Part shown: positions 20,801 through 29,112 of the stretch, one piece after another
How the letters are laid out: each line of letters starts with the position of its first letter
Numbering within the stretch: position 1 is the stretch's first letter
Assembly (NCBI GenBank): GCA_043763845.1
Contig: JAYULE010000185.1
Coordinates: 25,017 to 89,016 of the forward strand
DNA: 64,000 nucleotides
Direction: 5' to 3'
Source of the DNA: Pseudopedobacter sp043763845
GTDB lineage: Bacteria; Bacteroidota; Bacteroidia; Sphingobacteriales; Sphingobacteriaceae
Translations under genes and position numbers: made by a program
The notes under the pieces: model-generated
The model's input: only the letters and a program-made list of their open reading frames with translations
Database searches by the model: none
Told to the model about the DNA's origin: nothing

Positions 20801-21095
20801 TTTGGGCCTCCTAATAAGTAACCCCGAGCCCTTTAACGACCCGAAAATACCCACCAATTTATTAGACGATACTATTAAACTTACCTTAACCCTAGCCAAC
20901 AATACCGTAATACCACCTTCAAGTTTTATATACATACACTCGGCCGATACCTCGGCAGTATTTATTACGAATGCCGCAATGGACATCCCGCTAGGTAAAA
21001 TTAAATTAGATTTTACTTACAAACTTTTTAATGGATTTAATTATACCACCTTATTTGAAACTTACAGTACACCAGAGCTGAATTTATTGCAATAA
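14844..21095 (+). CDS. Giant 2083-aa beta-rich protein with LamG-like domain
   Basis: I start it at the ATG at 14844 (MPNKFYPPLS), 22 bases after the preceding stop; an in-frame ATG at 14793 would lie inside the previous gene. There is no signal peptide. Residues of about 330-1000 are long amphipathic strands with glycine-rich turns (for example GLSLGAGASIATSF near 750, and a Trp/Arg-rich WRWGFEISVQAG near 940). They remind me of the large DUF6603-type bacterial proteins, at low certainty. Residues of about 1410-1620 look like a LamG/concanavalin-type jelly roll (TGIVAQFAMD ... EIFIDGISKS). An Ig/FN3-like region follows. Size, lack of a secretion signal and context suggest a structural or adhesive component. 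Function is unproven. Confidence 0.65.
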   Translation: MPNKFYPPLSTLITPAQIPESLSFISSGINSLLEKIYYRDLKIQRSSSSATISYNLDIITFSELLKLEIPGTGLVLTLNSNLENPNDDINVIPLSFTWHWGIQQYIRNFKLTNFSFSSNDFYKLIFDLVNVSDLDLLLSTTSLLIETANPLDTFVQAANTKYPTLNIPYPLNTDNDIAINDTLTALAQNTTVSLQEIVFVDYVIDETSIENTLQNINFLFFPTLGANIIDSIKELLIPQVTATAQLSAGLEIPRKVLIPINANGEIETDEAIKTTLLFNIGEFRFDSKAGFGFNDNIVISFPAAHPKAQIANTGLIISFTEAKLDLSRTTNIPEADLAGYPLDFVGLYVQTAEITFSRFGITDPTKPSTTLFAENLLIGTGGISGTIGLAANGTLYRKFGTNFDAELKLFSLTFRQGTITQCNIEGLLTIPKFKNGNGSTENAKIGIQARIFDNGDFSITAKPLLTPYIISFPNVFDLKVRSLEVGKLNDSYYAEVSGVLDFTANVPLLGEVLPKQIEIHRLRIWDDGHLEFAAGRIKLQKAFKLEVGPVKLEVVELSLAPYKKGNRTYSSITFDGMINTGRAGVNVGGNGIKYYFNTDVHPDGFDHFIRIEGIDIDIRVPGDKTKDANFLLKGHLSMKNPEVEGVDEQGKPLSQASTEYAGSVTFDIPKLDFGGSAGMRLNPSIPAFLVDMNIELATPVPIGATGLGIYGFRGLFGQHYVPNKADDSSWLEYYRAPTKGVNIDKFASKPGLSLGAGASIATSFDSGKTFSSKLFLLLGLPDVFLLEGQAAILRKRLGIDDDVEPPFTALIIIGDQAIRANLAVDYKIPDSGSILDLHGELDMAFFFNNSSGWYLNIGKDAPETARIRTQVLSLFNGYAYFMISAQGIKAGAGARFDFNKRFGPVSVGCGAFLNLGGFINFRPFQIGGFIQLGGYAYIRVWRWGFEISVQAGLAVEAPHPFNIVGSVEISFRIIRRFRIGLEFSWRISGDDSPLRVPIPVLNLPNPAKGIIPAKATHILTQETFTLNYVNAITSTIPAPNDFSDGKWKVDFTKPETTIPLDCFIDIELQKPVLPGIVPLGGASNQVPTGYKELMPPIRGYSDQIEHQFRLENLEIFAWVPTSAAAGNWVSYNIYEAVTSIVNSNNNATAPVILSNLKQGYWQFVEPGRFNKIRLLAQNMFSFSSKTINGADNLDARNFKPKDVFCYDTVLKKNIINWEKETVDTVYPLTEAISFSGVSFTFSGTAGQVKSIPSSIPPSLTKNLYLQENSFISLVFPEPVNKIELTFGANQSNVTVLYYTTNFKVSDYGEVISYDYLIRQDNINPIQQNAKLNYLDGEDGIDKIVIAINSQPDLDYEGDVQLGGYYPIANGFEIPDNIYPYIEVAKTLLYITFYNRSFTLPQVLAKNTLTETGIVAQFAMDSQQALVGNITAQINGRPLKKENYYQDDTNSVLQLNKAYQFTGKNNALFIPYQDSLKIENASFAVELTAVFKVDSGISTLLTKVVDGQTEGYRKGFSLHLIQNAASQTNTTFTTLAAIPTFTILLTIYSGFNTVFVTAFDKYTLDCNTNKFSAKQYKNILVSVNRNSNILEIFIDGISKSQTAIPSALAVFSPQPKFTYLNQITYFTAEQQKRITESPLTNQQLANEVAILDAGINKIVQPLWRPNTTYAIRITTSDTVQGINKASTQIFGFKTAGPIGHFHLQNPQYIALKAQDREGEFKLANLREYIDFERSYPDAQGRYELSKPPFYIAPKIKLFFTQPYINAMFANWDNYLNLTPLSSELVVQLIAQNGTTIAQNLKWENPIEEIINDDNIDNFPEDLKTIYWLNKNLTQGACNPVSSDMKKRIQNGSYTFPDLVPNTMYTAVFNATYGVGNATPQAVEVHKYNFKTSIFASFATQASSFILNATSGQEKYDIYTKNIAITQSIINSQIKPIINEVTGINTANASQYTAKFDRLIYGGFSLNILENAPNTVITVLINTTTTKCLGLLISNPEPFNDPKIPTNLLDDTIKLTLTLANNTVIPPSSFIYIHSADTSAVFITNAAMDIPLGKIKLDFTYKLFNGFNYTTLFETYSTPELNLLQ

Positions 21096-21194
21096 AAACC
21101 CATAACCCATAACCCCAAATCCCCCTAACCCCCGAAGGGGGGATTGAAAGCGTTAATAAAAAGAATATAAAAATGAAAACAATACATATAAACA

Positions 21195-21455
21195 TAACAT
21201 ATTCACACACTCCTTCGTTTACACCCCCTTCGGGGGCTGGGGGGATTATAAACACAACACATTCACACGCTCCTTCATTCACACCCCCTTCGGGAACTGG
21301 GGGGATTATAACCACCACACATTCACCCACTCCTTCCTCTACACCCCCTTCGGGAACTGGGGGGATTATAACCACCACACATTCACCCACTCCTTCGTTT
21401 ACACCCCCTTTGGGGGCTGGGGGGATTACACCCCCTTCGGGGGCTGGGGGGACTA
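21195..21455 (+). repeat. Tandem 60-bp repeat, four units plus a partial one
   Basis: Units of exactly 60 bases recur at 21195, 21255, 21315 and 21375. Each contains ATTCACNCNCTCCTTC followed by ACACCCCCTTCGGG and GGGGGGATTATAA, and a truncated unit follows. They fill the gap between the two giant genes. The core C-run/G-run word is also scattered elsewhere in the window, so this looks like local amplification of an intergenic palindromic element. The array is open in one frame (96 codons from 21173), which I do not call a gene. Confidence 0.85.
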
Positions 21456-21469
21456 AACTTTAACCCACT

Positions 21470-24400
21470 ATGCCTACCATAACCCCTTCTCACTCTTTTT
21501 GTGCCGATTATAGCTCAATGTCGGCTTGTTTATTTGCTATACAAGCGCAACAGGCTAGCGGTGCATTTAATGCCTACCCCGAGTTAATACAATTGTTAAA
21601 CACCTTAGAGTTAGATTTGGTAAACGATTTGTTTAACCGCACTTTGGTAGTATATGGCATTATTAACGGCAACATAACGGTAACCGTAAACGAAATTAAA
21701 GGCGATTTTAGCCATATAGATTTCTCAAGAATAGATTATAAAGTAGGCTACATCAATACCACAAACACCAGTTACAGCTCGCAATTTAAAACCGTAACCA
21801 ATATATTTTTTGATTTTTGTAGCCGTCAGGGTGAAATAAGCGAAGAAAATAAGTTATATATTGAGTACGCTTTATTACCCGTATTAGATGCGTTAGAGGA
21901 GTTAATACTATATTTATCAGCACTTAAATTAAATCAATGTATCGAACCCGAAAATGCAACTTTTGGCAATTCGCCCGATTTGTATTTGCAAACCGCAGGT
22001 AGCGATGGTATGGATGGTACCCTTGCAGGCATACACCTACGCTGGGGTTTAACTGGCGTACTTCAAGATCATTTTCCTAAAGGTAGCTTAGCCTCTGGTA
22101 CGGTAGGTTTTAACCAAGCCAACGATTTTATATTTATATCTCGTACACCTTATACCAATCCCATAAGCATTACCCTCGATTTCGAAACCACAACGCCAAT
22201 TATTTGCTTTGCAAAACCTATATTTACTTTACCAAAAAGTCTATTTTGGGCCAGTATTTTTAATATAAAAAACTTCCCTCACTACTACGATAACAATTGG
22301 ACATATTTACTCAACTACTCCATCAATAACAAAAAAGTAAGTAGTAGAGTACGCTTAATTTTTACCGATAAAGCTTTGTACAATAGCTTAGCAAAAACAA
22401 TAAATCCTACAGAGCAACACTACAATTTTTTGAAAGCCTATACAGGTATAATTGAAATGTATGTAAGCAATGCCGCTTTTAATATAGATTTCGATTTCCG
22501 TAAAACAGCAGGTGCCGCTAATGCCACTTTAAAAATACAGGTAATTAACCAAATAGGTAATGGCGAAGAAACAGAAGAAATAATTGCCATACAAAAAAAC
22601 ATAACTATTACTAGCGGTAATGCCACCACTGCCCAAATTGAGGGCGAAAACATCCAAAAAATAAGACTTAAAAAAACCGAGGGGTCTGTACTAAAAGCCA
22701 TTACCCTACAAACCTATAACGATTTTTATATCAGTCGCCAAGCTGCCGATTGGCAAGCCATAGAAAGCGGATTTGCTTTATCATTAGATCAAACAACAGT
22801 ATACAACCGCTTAGAAAAAACTACCCAAGCTATCAATAACGCTTGGCCACAATTTAACCAAGGCGCAAAAGTTAATATCCAAAATTATAGAGATAAGTGG
22901 GACAAAGCCACAGATACGGAAGAAAACGACCCGCCTATGAGTGAAGCCGTTAGCAAATTTATTGCGCTTAGCAATACTAGCCGCCAAGCTTTAGAACATA
23001 TTGATGCAGCAAATAATGCCAGTACCGACGAAAAATTACCCGCTTTAAATTATGCCAACATTTTAAACCTATTTACACTCGATTTTCACATTGCCCGTAT
23101 GTTTGGTGTAGGCTATATTGATGAGTTGAGCAATGTGGCTATCAACAATAAGTATATATATAAAATAAGCTACCAAAACCGCACAAGTTTAGCGAGTGCC
23201 CAACAAATAACCCGAGAATATTTAAGCCTGCCTACCGCCAAAACCGATAGCCGTTTACCTGCCAAAGCCAATATTGGCCCAATATCTTACGATTTTCCAT
23301 TGGATAATGATTTATCACAATCACTATTCGATGGTAACGGTTATTCATCACTTTCAGATGTGCGTGTGGTAAACATTACCCGCCAGCCTTTTGCTTTTGA
23401 AGCAACCGAAAATAATTATTTTAATAATTTGGCTGTGGCCGAAAACTTTAATCAGTTTCAACAAAGTATTCCTGTAATGTATGGTATAGAATACAGGGCA
23501 ACCAACCAACCAAATTATGTAAAACCCGAAATAACAGGTAGCAAACGTACAGGCAAGAAATATTTCGCCAACCCCGAAGGCACTTTTTTAGAAACCGTAC
23601 CCGTATTAGATAACGCCACAAGCTTATACATACATTTTGAAAGTGAAGCAGGCATACACCATTATGCCATTTATAGTATCAATTTATTTTCTCGCACATC
23701 CACCTTAAGCGATGAAGTAAGTACCGATGCTACCGTTTTTAAACCTCGCAATACCTTACAAGCCCCTACCAATATTGGGGTGCAATACATACAAAAAGAA
23801 AATACTCTTTTATTTACCACCAAAAAAGAACAAGAATGGTTAACAAGGCGTAAAGAGACTTTCCCAAATGTTAATGTATGCTTTACAAGGGTAACTTTTA
23901 ACTGGTTAGATATTGTAGATGTATCGCACATACAAGATATAGACATTATAGACATCAATAACCTAGATTTAAGCAAAGTTGTTAAAGGCAGCAAAATTAA
24001 TTTTTGGTTTAAGCCTCAGCCACCCCTACAAATTAGCGGTATTATTAGCAATGTAAGTCCAGTTGCCAATCAAGCCAATAAAGCAATCATAAACGTAGCA
24101 GGTTATACATTAATTAATGGTAAACCAGTAGAACCCAACGTAACCAGCTTTAGCCATTTTATAGGCAGTTTGTTGAGCACCGAAGATGGGCAATTTGCCA
24201 TTACCCAAATAACCAGTACCAATGGCAAATTAAACATTACCATTGATAAAATTTTTCAATCGCAAAATATCAAAAACGAGGCCCAAACTGATGTTGATAA
24301 TTTCGGCATCCGCGAATACTACATTTCCCCAAAAACAGGCTCACGCTTTACCATTATAGAAAACTTAGGCAGCACCAATAACTATAACAGTGTGCCGGCA

Positions 24401-26479
24401 AGCGTTAATTTGGTAAACACCAGCCTATCAACAACCCTTATAACAGAAAAAGTAAAGTTAGAAGAAACCACCACCCATTTATTAATAGGTGGCATTACTG
24501 CCAATGCCTTAATTACCCAAAAACTAGATAGCCAAAACCAAGCCATAACAGGTTGTTATACCGTGGCTTTTGCACCTGATATTGCATTAGCACCGCATCC
24601 GCAAACCAATATACCTTTTAATCCAGCCAACCCCACAGCAAATAACCCTAATACATTACAGCCAGCACATGTAGAGTGGTACAAAGGTTTGATAAGAGTA
24701 CCTATTACTAATCCTGATAATAGCAAAACCGAAATAAAATTAATGGATGTTTTATTAATTGAACAACTAAACCCATTAAAACTAACCGTTTATTCTCCAA
24801 CCACTTACATGGTAGGTCTCAACACAGTTAACGAGATAAAAAATTCAACTACCGATGTTATCCCCGTAAACTTTCATCCTGGTTATAGGGCATATCTTTT
24901 CCCTGCAACAATTACACCACCTGTTGGAGTCCTAACCTTTAATACAACAAATATAGAACCTGATGATAGCCAAACCGACCGTAAAACCATATTGGCTTTA
25001 CAAACAAGCGATGTAGTAGATGGCATTAGCTTAAGTTCAGTTTTATCGGCTCCAGTTGTTCAATTGGCCCGTAACATTGTTGAACCTGTTGAATTAGAAG
25101 CACCCATACCTTTAAACCTAAAAGTACGGCCTAATGCCATTGGCAAAGCCACCTTTACCTTCGATATAAAACTAAAATACAAAAACGGGGCACCTCGCAA
25201 ACCTTTTGGTTTTATGTTTTACAGGTTATCAAGTGCCGATGTTTTAGAGGCTTTATACAAGCCCGATACTATTAATACTATTTTAGAAAGATTGAACAAA
25301 TTAACACTTGATGTCAATTTTAATCAACGCTATTTCGAATTGATAAATTTGAAATTTGATCAGCAAAACCCCACAAAATTTAAAGTGTTTGATGCCCTAC
25401 CAAACCCCTATGGTTTTCCCCTGCCCGATGCTTTAGGCTTAATGAATGCTGCCGATACACAGGATACTAAAGTAGAAAAATACAAAGCAGCCATACGTAA
25501 AAATCTATTGCCCCTAACGGAGCAACCACCTATTTATGCTTTTATTAAAGAAGGTACACAAACAGATAATAAAACTCCGACTATCAAAAACAAAGATGGC
25601 TATTTGTTAAATGCTAGCGACACTAAGTTCGATCCTTTCCCGATGGTGAAAATATTGCCTGCTAGCCCTTTTCCAAACACCACAGTTGTAAGAGTAAGCG
25701 ATTATAATTTAAAAGCAGCATCGCGTTTTTATTATTTTTATGCTGCTGCGGAAATAACAAATCAATTGGATATCGGGCCTTTAAGTCCATTTACTGGTCC
25801 TGTTACTATTTTACACACCACACACGATGAAGCTCCCATTATAAATTCGTTTAGCATTAACCAGCAAATTGGTTTAGGCGGAAGTCCACTTGCAGTAACT
25901 TTTCAACTCTCGCCATTATTGGCCGATAACCGTAACCGTAAAATACGCCTGTACAGAACTACAGATGTAGAAAAAACGACCTCTCTGTACACAATGGATA
26001 GCTTTGTAGATATTGATTTTACACCAAACCCCGATACCAAAAGCATAGATATAACCGATACCTTTGAAGATTTAACCACTTTGCCTTTAGGCGAAACCCT
26101 GTATTACCGCTTAGCTGCTATACGCATTATTGTAAACGAAAAACAGGCATTAGAAGAAGTGGTATCTCAAGGATCAACAGTAATTGCATTAAATTTAATT
26201 GACACCTATAACCCAGAAGCACCACAAATAACCTATTCCGCTAGCGACAATAAATTAACATGGCCAACCACCGTAAATAAGGGCAAATATTTCTTATACA
26301 AACAAAACGACCGTGGCAACTGGGAAAAACTACCTAATACTTTGCCTAATCAATACCAAATAACGCCGCCCTTGGTTTTAACCGATGAAGATGGCGATCG
26401 AATTTATCATCGCTTTAAAGTAAAAGTAGAAAACTCGTCGGGTTTATTAAATCTAACCGTGAACGAAATAACCATTTAA
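21470..26479 (+). CDS. Giant 1669-aa protein with GIHLRW motif
   Basis: A 1669-residue soluble protein starting MPTITPSH, without signal peptide. An N-terminal helical part (about 1-165) is followed by DGTLAGIHLRWGL at about 183-195. I recall similar G(I/V)HLRW phrases in very large bacterial proteins of island-type loci, but cannot name the family. The middle and C-terminal parts are many beta strands with FN3-like boundaries, for example LNLKVRPNAIGKATFTF near 1215 and final repeats rich in YYRLAAIR-type strands. Codon use resembles that of the 2083-aa neighbour. It probably works with that protein. Function is unknown. Confidence 0.6.
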   Translation: MPTITPSHSFCADYSSMSACLFAIQAQQASGAFNAYPELIQLLNTLELDLVNDLFNRTLVVYGIINGNITVTVNEIKGDFSHIDFSRIDYKVGYINTTNTSYSSQFKTVTNIFFDFCSRQGEISEENKLYIEYALLPVLDALEELILYLSALKLNQCIEPENATFGNSPDLYLQTAGSDGMDGTLAGIHLRWGLTGVLQDHFPKGSLASGTVGFNQANDFIFISRTPYTNPISITLDFETTTPIICFAKPIFTLPKSLFWASIFNIKNFPHYYDNNWTYLLNYSINNKKVSSRVRLIFTDKALYNSLAKTINPTEQHYNFLKAYTGIIEMYVSNAAFNIDFDFRKTAGAANATLKIQVINQIGNGEETEEIIAIQKNITITSGNATTAQIEGENIQKIRLKKTEGSVLKAITLQTYNDFYISRQAADWQAIESGFALSLDQTTVYNRLEKTTQAINNAWPQFNQGAKVNIQNYRDKWDKATDTEENDPPMSEAVSKFIALSNTSRQALEHIDAANNASTDEKLPALNYANILNLFTLDFHIARMFGVGYIDELSNVAINNKYIYKISYQNRTSLASAQQITREYLSLPTAKTDSRLPAKANIGPISYDFPLDNDLSQSLFDGNGYSSLSDVRVVNITRQPFAFEATENNYFNNLAVAENFNQFQQSIPVMYGIEYRATNQPNYVKPEITGSKRTGKKYFANPEGTFLETVPVLDNATSLYIHFESEAGIHHYAIYSINLFSRTSTLSDEVSTDATVFKPRNTLQAPTNIGVQYIQKENTLLFTTKKEQEWLTRRKETFPNVNVCFTRVTFNWLDIVDVSHIQDIDIIDINNLDLSKVVKGSKINFWFKPQPPLQISGIISNVSPVANQANKAIINVAGYTLINGKPVEPNVTSFSHFIGSLLSTEDGQFAITQITSTNGKLNITIDKIFQSQNIKNEAQTDVDNFGIREYYISPKTGSRFTIIENLGSTNNYNSVPASVNLVNTSLSTTLITEKVKLEETTTHLLIGGITANALITQKLDSQNQAITGCYTVAFAPDIALAPHPQTNIPFNPANPTANNPNTLQPAHVEWYKGLIRVPITNPDNSKTEIKLMDVLLIEQLNPLKLTVYSPTTYMVGLNTVNEIKNSTTDVIPVNFHPGYRAYLFPATITPPVGVLTFNTTNIEPDDSQTDRKTILALQTSDVVDGISLSSVLSAPVVQLARNIVEPVELEAPIPLNLKVRPNAIGKATFTFDIKLKYKNGAPRKPFGFMFYRLSSADVLEALYKPDTINTILERLNKLTLDVNFNQRYFELINLKFDQQNPTKFKVFDALPNPYGFPLPDALGLMNAADTQDTKVEKYKAAIRKNLLPLTEQPPIYAFIKEGTQTDNKTPTIKNKDGYLLNASDTKFDPFPMVKILPASPFPNTTVVRVSDYNLKAASRFYYFYAAAEITNQLDIGPLSPFTGPVTILHTTHDEAPIINSFSINQQIGLGGSPLAVTFQLSPLLADNRNRKIRLYRTTDVEKTTSLYTMDSFVDIDFTPNPDTKSIDITDTFEDLTTLPLGETLYYRLAAIRIIVNEKQALEEVVSQGSTVIALNLIDTYNPEAPQITYSASDNKLTWPTTVNKGKYFLYKQNDRGNWEKLPNTLPNQYQITPPLVLTDEDGDRIYHRFKVKVENSSGLLNLTVNEITI

Positions 26480-26910
26480 AAACAATTCAATGTCAAAAAC
26501 TATGAAATAAAATTAAATATTATACCCATTAAACAGGTCTACGATTGGGGACGGCCTTGCCGTTGTTTGGAGCGGGATGCCAATAAATTTTTTAATAGAA
26601 ACTAAGTTAAAGCACAATTCAAGCAAGTCGCAGCGTGTTGCACAATTGTTGTTAAAGCACTAACTTAGTTAACACTCCTTGAATTGCGCCGTTAAAAATT
26701 AATTGAGCATACCCGATAAAACAACAGCAAGCCTTGATTTTTTGTTACTTTTTCATCAAGGAAAAAGTAATTAAAAAAAAAGCCTTTAAAAAAATATTTA
26801 GTTAAAGATGAAATATTACCCACACAAAAAGACGAAGAACCTAAAAATCAAATCACTCAAAATAACGAATCACAAAAAAACATATAATAAACCATTTAAG
26901 ACCCCCACTT
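26480..26910. other. 431-bp gap with paired inverted repeats
   Basis: It holds two interleaved inverted repeats (26600-26609 with 26661-26670, and 26615-26623 with 26678-26686). A direct repeat GTTAAAGCAC lies at 26606 and 26651. A short coding-like tail without a start codon (DEILPTQKDEEPKN...) ends shortly before the next gene and may be a relic. No full gene is present. Confidence 0.5.
26600..26686. repeat. Interleaved inverted repeats
   Basis: AACTAAGTTA (26600-26609) pairs with TAACTTAGTT (26661-26670). CAATTCAAG (26615-26623) pairs with CTTGAATTG (26678-26686). The order arm 1, arm 2, arm 1', arm 2' is that of an H-type pseudoknot. Similar words (ACTTGAATT, TAACTTAGTTA) occur near 6620-6651 downstream of the peptidase gene, so this may be a dispersed element. 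Confidence 0.6.
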
Positions 26911-29001
26911 ATGACCATAGAAGACTTAAAAATTGAAATTAACCGTGTACTACAAAGCCCAATCGAGACACCTTTAACAGGTACCCAGCTAGCCACTCTT
27001 TTAAAAACCATGGCAGACGAACTCGACGAAGTATCAGAATTTTCTACCTTAACTGCTTTGCCTAATCCAGGTAAAACGGGTAAAATATATGTAACCTTAG
27101 ATACAAATTTTACCTACCGCTGGGGCGGGAGTTCGTACATAAAAATTAATGATATAGATATAAGCACCAAAGCCGATTTGATTGCAGGTAAGGTGCCAGC
27201 AAGCCAATTGCCAAGCTATCTTGATGATGTTTTAGAAGTCGCAAACCTTGTGTCATTACCCGTAATAGGCGAAAGCGGTAAAATATACGTAACCATTGAC
27301 ACCAATTTACAGTACAGGTGGAGCGGTAGCACTTACATTGCGATTGGGGGTGGTATAGGAACATACCTTACAAAAACACAAGCAAATTTAATAGATGTAG
27401 GTGGGGATAATTGGTACTTACCTTGGTTAGATAATACTAATCAACCTATTGCTGATGTAGAAATACGGCCTTTAATTGTAGAGGTTAACGGTATAGTAAT
27501 GCCTATTAACCAATTAGACAGAAGCTTTACGCCACCAAGATTATATGGTAATTTTCAGAGTAATTTAGAGTTACAAACTATTAAGGTATTAATTAGCAAG
27601 AATATAACTACCAGCGTACCAACGGTTTTATGGGAAAATATACTAGGCAACCCTAAAGATAATTTACCATTGCAAGCTAAGTTTGATGCTTTAGATGGAG
27701 GTTTATCATTTTATTTTGAAAAGACCAAAGCTGAAATAGATACTTTAATATCAACTAACGCCTTAGTAATAGGAGCATTATATAAAATAAGTGGTGTACA
27801 TCCAGATTTATATAATGATGGTACTAATTCAGGAACTACAATTTATCTAATTGCTTTAACCGTTAATAAATTAAGTAGTGAAGGATATGGAGAATTTTAT
27901 AATCCTCGTTATTTTCCTGATAATAATGGATACATTTGGTCTAATAAATCAAGTTATAATATTTCCAGTATTGTTGGGACTTTTATTGAAAATGAAACTA
28001 TTACAACTGAAATGGGAGATACTGGAGTATTATTTAAAATCGCTCAATCCGGATTATTTGATTTAACATCAAGTGGTTGGAATAGTGACTCAAATTATTT
28101 TACTGGAGATATAAGTGGAGCAAGAGTTAATATTTATAGACCAAATAATGGTATTTTTCAAAGTCCTAATGGACCTGCTATAATGTATGGTCGACCACAA
28201 ATTTATCCTATAATATATCACTCCACCACAACTTTAAATTCATCAGTTATTTGGGGTGGATATTACTGGCAAAATACTGGTGGTACTATTGGTTCAAGTT
28301 TAGATGTTTTAACTTTATCTCCTGATAATTGGATAAAAATACCTTATAGTAATAATGCTTATAATAAAGTAATTGATGTAATTGAATACGATATTCAATA
28401 TAATATAATAACAAGAAGAAAAGATAATTTAGGTAATGATATTATTTGTAATTATAAGGATATAGTAAATTTTGGTTACAATACAATTAATCGATTTCAG
28501 TTTGGGAATAGAAGTTTTTATAATAACAAAGTATATAATTCAGAATTAGAATGTATAAATGTTGGTAATATACTAACTCAAAATACTAGTTATAAACTAT
28601 CTATACATTCAAATACATTAATGAGTGGTAGTAGTATTCGTTCAAATTATTTAGTTAGTCCAACACTTAATTTAACTAATTATTTTTTAGTTGAGGGTAG
28701 TAGTATTAATTCAAATTATTTAACTAATGGAAGTAGTATTAATTCAAATACATTAGTCAGTTCTTCTATTAAGTCTAATTACTTAACTAATGGTGCTCAA
28801 ATAAGTAATATTGCTATTAGTGAGAAATTGTTACAAAATAATAATATTTCATCAGTAAATATATCAAACATACTTAATACTGGTACATTACTACTCAATC
28901 CAAACATTACTAAAACATTCTTCAGAAGACCTGATGGAATTGTTAAGATAAGCTACTATAATAATTCAGACCAATTAATAATTGCCAACTTAAACGATTA
29001 A
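26911..29001 (+). CDS. Phage tail-fibre-like protein 1
   Basis: A 696-residue protein. Two copies of a module typical of Bacteroidota tail-fibre and prophage adhesins lie at residues 50-79 (GKIYVTLDTNFTYRW) and 115-145 (GKIYVTIDTNLQYRW). The linker between them contains VPASQLPSYLDDVLEV, another tail-fibre hallmark. The C-terminal part (about residues 510-660) consists of short repeats around SNYL/INSN, which suggests a pentapeptide-like or right-handed beta helix, as in receptor-binding fibres. There is no signal peptide. From about 27730 on the DNA is more AT-rich and uses more GGA/GGT and TCA codons than the first part, as if the tip had a separate origin. The target receptor is unknown. 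Confidence 0.7.
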   Translation: MTIEDLKIEINRVLQSPIETPLTGTQLATLLKTMADELDEVSEFSTLTALPNPGKTGKIYVTLDTNFTYRWGGSSYIKINDIDISTKADLIAGKVPASQLPSYLDDVLEVANLVSLPVIGESGKIYVTIDTNLQYRWSGSTYIAIGGGIGTYLTKTQANLIDVGGDNWYLPWLDNTNQPIADVEIRPLIVEVNGIVMPINQLDRSFTPPRLYGNFQSNLELQTIKVLISKNITTSVPTVLWENILGNPKDNLPLQAKFDALDGGLSFYFEKTKAEIDTLISTNALVIGALYKISGVHPDLYNDGTNSGTTIYLIALTVNKLSSEGYGEFYNPRYFPDNNGYIWSNKSSYNISSIVGTFIENETITTEMGDTGVLFKIAQSGLFDLTSSGWNSDSNYFTGDISGARVNIYRPNNGIFQSPNGPAIMYGRPQIYPIIYHSTTTLNSSVIWGGYYWQNTGGTIGSSLDVLTLSPDNWIKIPYSNNAYNKVIDVIEYDIQYNIITRRKDNLGNDIICNYKDIVNFGYNTINRFQFGNRSFYNNKVYNSELECINVGNILTQNTSYKLSIHSNTLMSGSSIRSNYLVSPTLNLTNYFLVEGSSINSNYLTNGSSINSNTLVSSSIKSNYLTNGAQISNIAISEKLLQNNNISSVNISNILNTGTLLLNPNITKTFFRRPDGIVKISYYNNSDQLIIANLND

Positions 29002-29112
29002 AACAAACAAACATTACGAAAAAACAACTTTTAACAACCCTAACTTTAACTTCAATATCTTTACATCTTTTGTTTAAGTGAAAAAATTAACTAAAAACTA
29101 AATATAAATATC

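Noticed and set aside
21173..21463. 96-codon Pro/Gly repeat gene
   Set aside because: The frame is made of a tandemly repeated intergenic palindrome that occurs elsewhere without coding. It is kept as a repeat, with the slight doubt noted in the findings.
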